DNA of 64,000 bases from Oceanicaulis sp052055585 (GTDB lineage Bacteria; Pseudomonadota; Alphaproteobacteria; Caulobacterales; Maricaulaceae). The stretch's first letter is position 1; every line of letters begins with the position of its first letter. The translations under genes and the position numbers were made by a program. Below are positions 42,814-50,618 of this stretch, in pieces. The notes beneath the pieces were generated by a model that was not told where the DNA came from, did no database searches, and saw only the letters and a list, made by a program, of their open reading frames with translations. The stretch spans positions 1,116,001-1,180,000 of the forward strand of contig NZ_CP170485.1 of the NCBI RefSeq assembly GCF_052055585.1, written 5' to 3'.

Positions 42814-42836
42814 CGGGGCGGTCAGTGACCGCCCCG
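42814..42836. terminator. GC-rich hairpin between convergent membrane-protein genes
   Basis: A perfect inverted repeat CGGGGCGGTCA/TGACCGCCCCG around a single G, in the 52-base gap between the DUF819 and symporter genes. The following T-tract is weak, so it is a likely but not certain terminator for both. Confidence 0.55.
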
Positions 42837-42840
42837 TTCG

Positions 42841-44223
42841 CTATTCAGCGCGCGCGATAGCGGTTGTCGCGGTTACAAAACCGACGCCGACATAGGCGAC
42901 GGCCGCCGCAGCGATGGACAAGAGGAAGCCGCCGGGGATCGCGAACACGAAGTCCGCCAGCCAGATCGTCACCAGCCCGGCGGCTAGGGCGGCGAGGGCG
43001 CTCCACTCCCCGCCAAAGCGGAAATGAAGACCGATCAGCAGCGACACGAACAGGCCTGCTGAACCCAGCGAGCTTGCCAGCTCCACCAGGCCGTAAATGC
43101 TGTCGCCCGAGAAGGCGACGGTCAGGGCGGCGAGCCCCGCCACAGCCGTCAGGACGCGGGCGGCGATCAGTTTCTCACGCGAATCCGCCTTGGGGCGCAG
43201 GCGGCCATAAAGGTTCTCACTGGCGAGGCCCGACACCGCCAGAAGGGCGGAGTCCACGGTCGACAGGACGGCGGAGAACAGGGCGCCGACAAACACCACG
43301 AACAGGGCGCTGGGCATCAGCTCGGCGGCCATGAGCGGCAGGTAGAGATCGCCTGCGGCAGGATCAAACCCGGCGCCGGCGCCAATGAGGCCGAAGACCA
43401 GCGGGAAGGCGCCGAACAGCAGGTAGAGCCCGCCCGCCAGCAGGCCGCCCCGAACAGCCGTCTTCGCGGTTCTGGCGCCCAGGAAGCGCGCGATCATCTC
43501 TTGCGCCACCAGAGAGCCCAGGATCGGGATGGCGAAGGCGTCGATGCGTTCGATCCAACTTTCACCGGGCGGGACCAGGACGAACTGGGACGGGTCGATC
43601 ATGGCGATGCCATTGGCGAGCCCGTCGGTGCGTTGCAGCAGCAGGACCATCATGATCAGAAGGCCCGCCAGCACCACGCCGGTCTGGACGAGATCCGTGA
43701 TGACATCGCCCAGAAGCCCGCCCAGCAGGGTGTAGGCGATGACCAGTGCGCCAGCGCCCAGAAGCGTCGCCGTGACCGGCAGGTCCGTGACTGCGCTCAG
43801 AAGGGCGGAGAGGGCGATCAGCTGGGCTGCGGCCCAGATGATGGAGGTGGGAATGGCGACCAGGGCGGCGGCGACTTCAGCGCGCTTGCCAAACCGTTCC
43901 CGGAAGAAGTCGGCCAGCGTCATATAGCCCTTGGACCGCATGGCGCCCGCGACCAGCAGGGCGGAAGCGACCAGACATAACGCATAGCCCACGGGTTCGG
44001 CCCGCGCGCCCGCCAGCCCCTCATCGGCGATGGCGGCGCTGGCGCCCATGACGGTCTCACCGCCGAACCAGGTGGCGAAGAGCGATATCCCGAGCGTGAA
44101 GACGCCCAGACGGCGCCCCGCGACAAGATAATCAGAATCCCCCGAGATCTTGCGCGACGCCCAGACAGCGATGCCCATTTGCAAAATGATGTAGGCGATC
44201 AACCCGATCGTCAGCGCCGACAT
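42841..44223 (-). CDS. Sodium:solute symporter family (SSS) transporter
   Basis: A 460-residue polytopic secondary transporter with about thirteen helices. SSS features are SDYLVAGRRLG, LFATWFGGETVMGASAAI in the first helices (the unwound sodium site), the PTSIIWAAAQL region, and the central STVDSALLAVSGLASENLY helix. Substrates in this family range from sugars to amino acids and organic acids, and no neighbour fixes it. It stands alone, convergent with DUF819, and about 85 bases separate it from the ABC permease upstream region. Confidence 0.9.
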   Translation of the reverse strand: MSALTIGLIAYIILQMGIAVWASRKISGDSDYLVAGRRLGVFTLGISLFATWFGGETVMGASAAIADEGLAGARAEPVGYALCLVASALLVAGAMRSKGYMTLADFFRERFGKRAEVAAALVAIPTSIIWAAAQLIALSALLSAVTDLPVTATLLGAGALVIAYTLLGGLLGDVITDLVQTGVVLAGLLIMMVLLLQRTDGLANGIAMIDPSQFVLVPPGESWIERIDAFAIPILGSLVAQEMIARFLGARTAKTAVRGGLLAGGLYLLFGAFPLVFGLIGAGAGFDPAAGDLYLPLMAAELMPSALFVVFVGALFSAVLSTVDSALLAVSGLASENLYGRLRPKADSREKLIAARVLTAVAGLAALTVAFSGDSIYGLVELASSLGSAGLFVSLLIGLHFRFGGEWSALAALAAGLVTIWLADFVFAIPGGFLLSIAAAAVAYVGVGFVTATTAIARAE

Positions 44224-44307
44224 ACGCTCCCCCCGTTTCAGATTTTTCTGAACAGGGCGGTTAGCCGATCACAGCGCGCAAAGGCAAGCCGCTTTTGACC
44301 CGGCGCA

Positions 44308-45045
44308 CTAGCGCCAGTCGCGCCGCGCCAGCCAGATGCAGGCGATGACAAAGACAATGGCGCCGCCCGCTGCTCCCGTGAGCAGGGCCTGATCGGCGCG
44401 CCCGGCTTCGCTGGCCAGCATGTTCACCGGCAACAGCCAGGGGAAGAAGATCCCGTACCGGGATGAGGTCGCGACAACGGAGACAAACACCCCGCCAATC
44501 CCCACGATCACGGGTGTGGCGAAGTTGGAGGCGGCATGGGCGATTGTGAACTGGATCGCCGTCATCAGCAGGCTGGCGAACCACATCTTCAAGAGGAGAG
44601 ACGCCATCAGCGCATAGGGTGGGCGCCCTTCCATCACGAGATCGGGGTCGATCATCTGCACCAGATGCCCGCCGCCCAGAACGCCCAGAGCCACGCCCGT
44701 GGAAATGAGCGCGGTGACAGAGAGTGTGACGATGGCCTTGGCGCTGAACACCACGACCTTGGGCACGGGTTGGGCCAGGCTCCACGTCCAGCCTGCACAG
44801 CCGTGCTCGATTCCGGCCATGAGCGCGGTCAGGGCGGTTATGGTCAGCGGCATGAGCAGATAGGCCCAGATGGCCGCGCCGCTCATCGCCAGCTGATCCC
44901 AGTTCTCGGTTATGTCGCGGGACAGAACGACCGCCACGACCATCAGCCCGAGCATGAGCGGCGGAGCGGCCGCCAGCAGCAAGACCAGCGAGCGGTTCAG
45001 CTTCATGCCCTCGGCCAGAACGGCGCGGTACAAAGTGAGGATCAT
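44308..45045 (-). CDS. ABC-2 type transporter permease
   Basis: A 245-residue inner-membrane subunit with six predicted helices, such as LVLLLAAAPPLMLGLMVVAVVL and YLLMPLTITALTALMAGIEH. It has the ABC-2 pattern of a two-component exporter rather than an importer. It overlaps the ATPase gene by four bases, on the same strand, so the two form one exporter. The substrate is unknown; bacteriocin or antibiotic self-protection and lipid export are all seen among relatives. Confidence 0.88.
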   Translation of the reverse strand: MILTLYRAVLAEGMKLNRSLVLLLAAAPPLMLGLMVVAVVLSRDITENWDQLAMSGAAIWAYLLMPLTITALTALMAGIEHGCAGWTWSLAQPVPKVVVFSAKAIVTLSVTALISTGVALGVLGGGHLVQMIDPDLVMEGRPPYALMASLLLKMWFASLLMTAIQFTIAHAASNFATPVIVGIGGVFVSVVATSSRYGIFFPWLLPVNMLASEAGRADQALLTGAAGGAIVFVIACIWLARRDWR

Positions 45046-45962
45046 TGCGGCAGGCCCCGGCCTTCACCCGTCAGCTTGAGAAAGAGGCTTTCCAGGGTGG
45101 GCTTCTGTTCGCGCAGGCCGGAGACGCCGATACCGTCCTCTATGAGGGCGTTGACGAGCGCCTGACGCTCTTCACGCGACAGGCTGAGATGGATGCGGAC
45201 CTGGTCCGCTTCCCGTTCAGCCAGAACATTCTGATCAAGAAAGCGCTGAACAAGGGCTTCGGGACGGTCAGTCTCGATGAGCAGGACTGAGGGCGCAGCG
45301 CTGGACAGCTTTTCCAGCCGGTCCTGAAACACCAGACGGCCCCGGTCGAGCAGGGCGCAATGGGTCGCCATCTGCTCGATCTCACTCAGCAGGTGGCTCG
45401 ACAGAAACACGGTGGCACCCAGCGTTGAGGGCAGGGAACAGATCAGCGCCCGCATGTCTGCAATCCCGGCGGGATCCAGACCATTGGTCGGCTCATCCAG
45501 AATGAGAAGGCGGGGGCTGCCCATCATCGCCCGCGCAAGCGCCAGACGCTGACGCATGCCCAGCGAGTAGCCCGACACCTTGCGATCCATGGCGTCAACG
45601 AGGCTGACCCGCTCGAGCGCTTCAATACCCTGCTTGACCGGACGCCCGGACAGGCGCGCGGCGAGCGTGAGAATCTCCCGCCCGGTCAGGTTGGGATAGA
45701 GCGCCGGGCTTTCCACAATCGCGCCGACGCCGGAGAGGGCGCCGGATCGGTTGCGGGTCAGATTGCAGCCATTGAGCAGGATCTCGCCGGACTGGGGCGC
45801 GATCAGCCCCAGCAGCATCCGGATCGTTGTCGTCTTGCCGGCGCCATTGGGGCCGAGAAATCCGAACACCGAGCCTTCCGGCACGGCCAGATTGAGCCCG
45901 TCAACAGCGGTGATGTCGCCGAAGGCCCGGCACAGGCGTCTGGTTTCAATGGCGAATGTCAT
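45042..45962 (-). CDS. ABC transporter ATP-binding protein
   Basis: The 306-residue ATPase of the exporter encoded with the ABC-2 permease. Walker A GPNGAGKT at 37-44, signature SGYSLGMRQRLALARAM near 130-146 (the S-L-G-M-R-Q form seen in the BcrA/NatA type), Walker B LLILDEPTNGLDP near 152-164, and an H-loop in FLSSHLLSE. The C-terminal hundred residues are the accessory domain common in the CcmA/BcrA class. It is upstream of and overlapping the permease. Confidence 0.93.
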   Translation of the reverse strand: MTFAIETRRLCRAFGDITAVDGLNLAVPEGSVFGFLGPNGAGKTTTIRMLLGLIAPQSGEILLNGCNLTRNRSGALSGVGAIVESPALYPNLTGREILTLAARLSGRPVKQGIEALERVSLVDAMDRKVSGYSLGMRQRLALARAMMGSPRLLILDEPTNGLDPAGIADMRALICSLPSTLGATVFLSSHLLSEIEQMATHCALLDRGRLVFQDRLEKLSSAAPSVLLIETDRPEALVQRFLDQNVLAEREADQVRIHLSLSREERQALVNALIEDGIGVSGLREQKPTLESLFLKLTGEGRGLPQ

Positions 45963-46009
45963 GGCCGGACGATCCCGGAGTCGCCTCTGAAGGTCAGCTT
46001 AATTTTCGT

Positions 46010-47665
46010 TTATACGGCGAGCCGGGCGCGGTTGATCAGCCATTCATGATCGATTGCGGCCTCACCAGCGCCCAGAGAGGTCGGGTTCTCTGCAATCCGG
46101 CGCCCGATATAGGCGTCGGCCGCCGGCTCCAGTCCGGCGCGGATGAGGGTGCTGGCGGTGAGCGCGGTCGCGGCCCATTCGGCAAAGCGCCGGGCATCCG
46201 CCTCGCCAATGCCGCCCGACGCCATTTTCGTCAGGGCGTTCAGACGCGCATCAAGGGCGGGGTGCTTGCCGAAGGCTGGCGCCAGCTCGGCGGCTAGCGC
46301 ATCACGCGCCGCTTCATCACGCGCCAGCGCCCGTAGCACGTCGAGCGCGATGACATTGCCCGAGCCTTCCCAGATCGCGTTGAGGGGGCTCTGACGGAAC
46401 ATGCGGGGCAGGGGGTGCTCTTCCACATAGCCGGCGCCGCCATGGGCTTCCATGGCCTCGTAGGTCAGATAGGGCGCCCGCTTGCAGATCCAGTATTTTG
46501 CAATCGGGGTCAGAAGGCGAGCCAGCGCAGCTTCCTGTGGATCGCTTTCGGCCTTGTCAAAACTTTCCGCGACGCGGAAAGCCAGCGCGATGGCCGCTTC
46601 GGCCTCCATGGACATCTCGCCCAGCACTTCGCGCATGAGCGGCTGATCGATCAGGCGGCGCTGGAAGGCGCTGCGCCGGTCCGCATGCCAGACGGCATAG
46701 CCCACGCCATTGCGGATCAGACCCGCCGACCCGGCAAGGCAGTCCAGGCGGGTGTGGTTGACCATCTCGATGATGGTGCGCACGCCGCGCCCCGGCTCGC
46801 CCACACGGCGGGCCCAGGCCTCTTTGTATTCAATCTCGGAGCTGGCGTTCGATTTGTCGCCCAGCTTGTCTTTCAGGCGCTGGATCTCGATCGTGTTGCG
46901 CTCGCCATCGGGCTTCCAGCGCGGCACGAGGAAACAGCTCAGCTGGGCGTTATCGCCTTCGCCCTCATAGGCCAGCGTCAGGAAGCCGTCGCTCATGGGC
47001 GCCGAGCAGAACCATTTGTGGCCGGTGAGGGTGACGACATCCCCGTCAGCGGACTCTGCGGTGGTGGCGTTGGCGCGTACATCCGAGCCGCCCTGCTTCT
47101 CGGTCATCGCCATACCGAGCGTCAGCCCCACTTTCTCTTCAGGCGGCAGGAAGCGCGGATCATAGCGGCCCGAGGTGACGCCCTGGATCCAGGGGCCGGT
47201 CCAGTCGGCTTTCTTCAGGGCCGGCACGCAGGCATAGGTCATCGATTGCGGGCAACACACGCCGGCATCCGCCGTTCCCATCAGCATGAGCAGCGCTGAG
47301 TGCAGCGAGTGCGGCGCCTGATCCACGGTCCAGGCGGCGGAGGATACGCCATGGGAAAGGCCCAGCTCCATCAACGCGTGATAGGCGGGGTGGAACTCAA
47401 CTTCGTCAATCCGGTGACCAAAGCGGTCGAAGGGTTTGAATTTCGGCGGGTTTTCATTCGCCACCCGGCCGAGATCCTGAATGGCGTCAGAGCCGACTTC
47501 GGCGCCCATGGAGGACAGGCGGTCAGCGTGCGCATCCGCGCCATTGCGAGAGAGGGCCTCTCGCAACATGGCGTCATCTGCGTACCAGTTCACACCGACA
47601 AGCGGTTCGGACTGGTTCGAAACGGTGTGCGTGGAAAGCTCGGATCGGGGGGCGTGATGTCTCAT
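46010..47665 (-). CDS. aidB: AidB-like acyl-CoA dehydrogenase family protein
   Basis: A flavoprotein related to isovaleryl-CoA dehydrogenase; E. coli AidB is part of the adaptive response to alkylating agents and binds DNA. The 551-residue protein follows AidB closely: THTVSNQSEPLVGVNWY, LGRVANENPPKF, FHPAYHALM, GMAMTEKQGGSDVR, GHKWFCSAPMSDGF, RLKDKLGDKSNASSEIEY, MEAHGGAGYVEE and LNAIWEGSGNVIALDVLR. The Arg cluster of the C-terminal DNA-binding domain is less conserved. No ada or alkB gene is next to it, so regulation by Ada is uncertain. Confidence 0.9.
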   Translation of the reverse strand: MRHHAPRSELSTHTVSNQSEPLVGVNWYADDAMLREALSRNGADAHADRLSSMGAEVGSDAIQDLGRVANENPPKFKPFDRFGHRIDEVEFHPAYHALMELGLSHGVSSAAWTVDQAPHSLHSALLMLMGTADAGVCCPQSMTYACVPALKKADWTGPWIQGVTSGRYDPRFLPPEEKVGLTLGMAMTEKQGGSDVRANATTAESADGDVVTLTGHKWFCSAPMSDGFLTLAYEGEGDNAQLSCFLVPRWKPDGERNTIEIQRLKDKLGDKSNASSEIEYKEAWARRVGEPGRGVRTIIEMVNHTRLDCLAGSAGLIRNGVGYAVWHADRRSAFQRRLIDQPLMREVLGEMSMEAEAAIALAFRVAESFDKAESDPQEAALARLLTPIAKYWICKRAPYLTYEAMEAHGGAGYVEEHPLPRMFRQSPLNAIWEGSGNVIALDVLRALARDEAARDALAAELAPAFGKHPALDARLNALTKMASGGIGEADARRFAEWAATALTASTLIRAGLEPAADAYIGRRIAENPTSLGAGEAAIDHEWLINRARLAV

Positions 47666-47836
47666 GGGCGCATAAAAGCGCGATGCGCCGTATCTGTCGA
47701 CAGGTCCGACATGGAGAAAAGTTTAGCCTGTCGCAATGTTGCGGAGGGATGACTTCGTCCAGCATGCACACAGTATCGATGACCGGGGGCACATCCGGGG
47801 TCGGTCAAACAAAACACTCAAGCAATGAGGGTCGAT

Positions 47837-48874
47837 ATGACGGTCATGGTTCTGGCGCTGGCGACGGCGATGCAAGCGGGCGGCGCCCCGGTTGTGGAGA
47901 TTGAAAATTTCATTGGCACTGTCCGGGTCATTGAAGGCGCGACACTGGATGCGCGTATTGAACGGGCCGGGGAGGCCCGTGCAGATATCCGGACTTCGGG
48001 CGGCGCGCTTGAAGTGGATGGCGGTGAGAACATGCGCCGCGTGCAGTGTTATGGCGGCTGGCGCGATCAACGCGTGGGCCGGAGCCGGCGTGACGCGAAG
48101 TCCTTTGATGAGCTGCCGGTTCTGATCATCACCACGCCGTCAGCGGTCTCGTTTGAACTCGGCGATTCCGTGGTGCACGCCGAGCTGGGCGATACGGCGA
48201 GGCTCGAAGTCGAGCTGTCTGCTTGCTCCACGCTCAACGCCGGGGATGTGGCAGGCGATGCGCGTCTGGCGATTCCCGGCTCGGGCAATGTGCGCATTGG
48301 CGAAATCGGCGGCGCCCTCGACGCCGCGCTGTCTGGCTCCGGCGCTCTGTCGGCCCGTGATATCGGCGAGACCGTGGAGCTGGCGGTGTCCGGTTCGGGC
48401 AATGCGGAACTGGGTGATGTGGGCAGCGATATGGTGGTCGGCATTTCCGGTTCAGGCCATGTGCGCGCCGGTCATGCCGCCAGCCTGGACGCCAGCGTGT
48501 CCGGTTCCGGCAATGTCGAGATCGGCAATGCCCGTGAATTCGTCCGCTATGCCGCGTCCGGCAGCGGTGATCTGAGGGTGGGCGCGACGTCGGACGTCTA
48601 TGTGCGCAGCTCGGGCTCGTCCAACCTTGAGGTCGCCAGCATGGATGGCGTTCTGAACATTTCGAGCGGCGGTTCGGGCGATGTGCGCATTGAACAGGGC
48701 CGCGCTGTCAGCGTGGAGGCCGTGCTCGGCGGCTCGTCGGAACTGTGGTTCGGCGGTACGGCGGGAGATGTGGACATCCGCGTCAGCGGCGGTTCGGACG
48801 CCTATATCCGCACCGTCACTGGCGAGCGGAACATCCACACCTCGGGCGGCGGTGACTTCAGCACCGGCCGCTAG
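47837..48874 (+). CDS. GIN-domain (DUF2807) secreted protein
   Basis: A 345-residue exported beta-solenoid protein of the GIN/DUF2807 group (putative auto-transporter-like head domains, function unknown). After a signal peptide it shows repeating G-S-G-N/H/D units: PGSGNVRIGEIG, SGSGALSARDIG, SGSGNAELGDVG, SGSGHVRAG, SGSGNVEIG and SGSGDLRVG, each about 20-23 residues apart. ATG 47837 has GAGGG six bases before it and is preferred to ATG 47825. It ends two bases before the convergent rlmB stop. Surface or envelope location is an inference. Confidence 0.83.
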   Translation: MTVMVLALATAMQAGGAPVVEIENFIGTVRVIEGATLDARIERAGEARADIRTSGGALEVDGGENMRRVQCYGGWRDQRVGRSRRDAKSFDELPVLIITTPSAVSFELGDSVVHAELGDTARLEVELSACSTLNAGDVAGDARLAIPGSGNVRIGEIGGALDAALSGSGALSARDIGETVELAVSGSGNAELGDVGSDMVVGISGSGHVRAGHAASLDASVSGSGNVEIGNAREFVRYAASGSGDLRVGATSDVYVRSSGSSNLEVASMDGVLNISSGGSGDVRIEQGRAVSVEAVLGGSSELWFGGTAGDVDIRVSGGSDAYIRTVTGERNIHTSGGGDFSTGR

Positions 48875-48876
48875 GA

Positions 48877-49680
48877 TCACTCCGGTTTCGGATTGATCCG
48901 GGGATCAAAGCGGGAAGCCTCATACAGCGCGATCGCAGCGGCGTTCGACACATTGAGGCTTTCCGCCTTCGGTCCCATCGGGATGCGCGCCAGCGCCGAG
49001 CAGTGCTCGGCCACGCGCGGCCGCAGACCCGTCCCCTCTGCACCCAGCACCAGCACCAGACCCGGCCCGGCGTTCGCGGCAACCTCGTCGCCCAGACGCG
49101 CCTCGGCTTCACCGGCGAGGCCGATGACATAGCGTCCGGCTTCCTGCAGCGCGATCAGCGTGTCGGCGATATTGGTCACCTGCACATGAGGGATGGTCTC
49201 CGCCGTGCCCACTGCGGTCTTGCACAGGGCGCCGAAGAAGGGCGGAGATTTGCGGTCCTGCACGATCACGGCGCGCACGCCGAACGCTGCGCACGACCGC
49301 AGTATGGCGCCCACATTGTGCGGATCGGTGATCTGATCGAGCACAACAAGCAGTCCGTGAGTCGGCTCCAGCACTGCATTGAGCGATTCAGCAGGCGGGG
49401 CGCCGGTCTTCAGCGCGAATCCCTGGTGCACCGCGCCTTCAGGCAGACGGGCGGTGATCTGGCCGGGCAATTCGATGTCCGCCAGCTTCTGGAATGTGGC
49501 GTCCAGCTCGGTCGCGGCATTGCGCGTCACATGCAAAGAGATGTGTTTTCTCTTGGGGTTAGCCAAAGCGGCCAGGACCGCATGACGTCCCCAGATCCAG
49601 CCCTGATCCGGGCCGTCTCGGCGGGCTGCATTTCGTGCTGCAGAACCCTTTTTATCGGTGTTGCGCCGTTGAAAAGCCAT
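48877..49680 (-). CDS. rlmB: 23S rRNA (guanosine-2'-O)-methyltransferase RlmB
   Basis: SpoU-type (SPOUT) methyltransferase that modifies the 23S ribosomal RNA G2251 loop. The 267-residue protein has an N-terminal substrate-binding domain and the three SPOUT motifs: NVGAILRSCAAFG, VLGAEGTGLRPRV and IPMGPKAESLNVSNAAAIALYE (partly quoted, PMGPKAESLNVSNA). RlmB and TrmH-like paralogues differ little, so the exact target is inferred. It is divergent from tRNA-Tyr, an arrangement often seen for RlmB in alphaproteobacteria. Confidence 0.92.
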   Translation of the reverse strand: MAFQRRNTDKKGSAARNAARRDGPDQGWIWGRHAVLAALANPKRKHISLHVTRNAATELDATFQKLADIELPGQITARLPEGAVHQGFALKTGAPPAESLNAVLEPTHGLLVVLDQITDPHNVGAILRSCAAFGVRAVIVQDRKSPPFFGALCKTAVGTAETIPHVQVTNIADTLIALQEAGRYVIGLAGEAEARLGDEVAANAGPGLVLVLGAEGTGLRPRVAEHCSALARIPMGPKAESLNVSNAAAIALYEASRFDPRINPKPE

Positions 49681-49821
49681 GACTATAGTCCGCGCTCCAA
49701 ATCAGGGAGCGGCCTCGTTAAAGCCCTTGGCGCTTCGGCGCAATCGGCATCTGCGGTTGATCCTTGAAATGGCCCGTCGGCTGACCTCCCAATCAGCCGT
49801 CGCCGCGGATGCGGACCCTGT

Positions 49822-49907
49822 GGAGGGGTGGGAGAGTGGTTAAATCCAGCAGACTGTAAATCTGCCCGTTTCGGCGTACGCTGGTTCGAATCCAGCCCCC
49901 TCCACCA
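49822..49907 (+). tRNA. tRNA-Tyr (GTA)
   Basis: An 86-nt class II tRNA with a long variable arm (CCCGTTTCGGCG region) and encoded CCA. Acceptor GGAGGGG/CCCCTCC, anticodon GTA in a GCAGA/TCTGC stem, T-arm CTGGTTCGAATCCAG. Discriminator A. Confidence 0.96.
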
Positions 49908-50045
49908 TTCCTTCCCGCTGCGAGGCTCGCGCGGTTGAAGCTGACCCTCACAAGTCTGACCCTTATCGCTCTGATCATTGAACAGATTTCGCTTCTCTGT
50001 CGGTCCTGATGCGTGTTGCATGGGGCGGCAAGCAAGGGGAGTGCG

Positions 50046-50618
50046 ATGCCGAGTCGATCTGACGCCATCCTGTTCCTGCTCGGACTGGTGGTTTACACGG
50101 CCGGGCAGATTTCAATCAATCTGATGGGCGCGGTGACGCGCGCTGAGGCGCCGGTCGATATCAGTCACTGGCTGATGCTCCTCGGCGTGGTGCTATTGCT
50201 GCCGTTTGCGCTGCGCCAACCGCAACGCGGCCTGCATCTGATCGCGACGCCCGTGCTTGTGATCGGCGTCGTGTGCGTGATCGGCATGTGCACGCTCGAC
50301 CTCATGTTCTGGAGCCTGCCAGACAATGCCTACCGCAATGATCTGGCGATGCGGCTGGTGGACTCCCCGATGCTGTGGGGGCCGTTCATGCAATGGGGCA
50401 GCAATGAGGTCTTCACGCTGGGCGTGGCGCTGCCCGCGCTGGCCTATTGGAGGGTCTCGAAGCCGGGCGTGGTGCTCGTGGTGCTGGGCGCAACAGCAAT
50501 CGCCGCCGGCCCGCACTGGTTCAACGTCACCGGCTTCATCCTGCTCACGGCAGGCTATGGTCTGGCGCTGGCTGGCGCCTGGTTTCATGCCGCGCCCGAC
50601 CAGCCGGAAAGCGCCTAG
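50046..50618 (+). CDS. Hypothetical integral membrane protein
   Basis: A 190-residue protein with five to six predicted helices (for example AILFLLGLVVYTAGQISINLMG and HLIATPVLVIGVVCVIGM) that I do not recognise. The loop between helices 3 and 5 has FWSLPDNAYRNDLAMRLVDSPMLWGPFMQWGSNEVF (key part PDNAYRNDLAMRLVDSPML). ATG 50046 follows GGGGAG. It lies between tRNA-Tyr and a secreted peptidase; its stop TAG shares bases with that of the convergent peptidase. Confidence 0.7.
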   Translation: MPSRSDAILFLLGLVVYTAGQISINLMGAVTRAEAPVDISHWLMLLGVVLLLPFALRQPQRGLHLIATPVLVIGVVCVIGMCTLDLMFWSLPDNAYRNDLAMRLVDSPMLWGPFMQWGSNEVFTLGVALPALAYWRVSKPGVVLVVLGATAIAAGPHWFNVTGFILLTAGYGLALAGAWFHAAPDQPESA

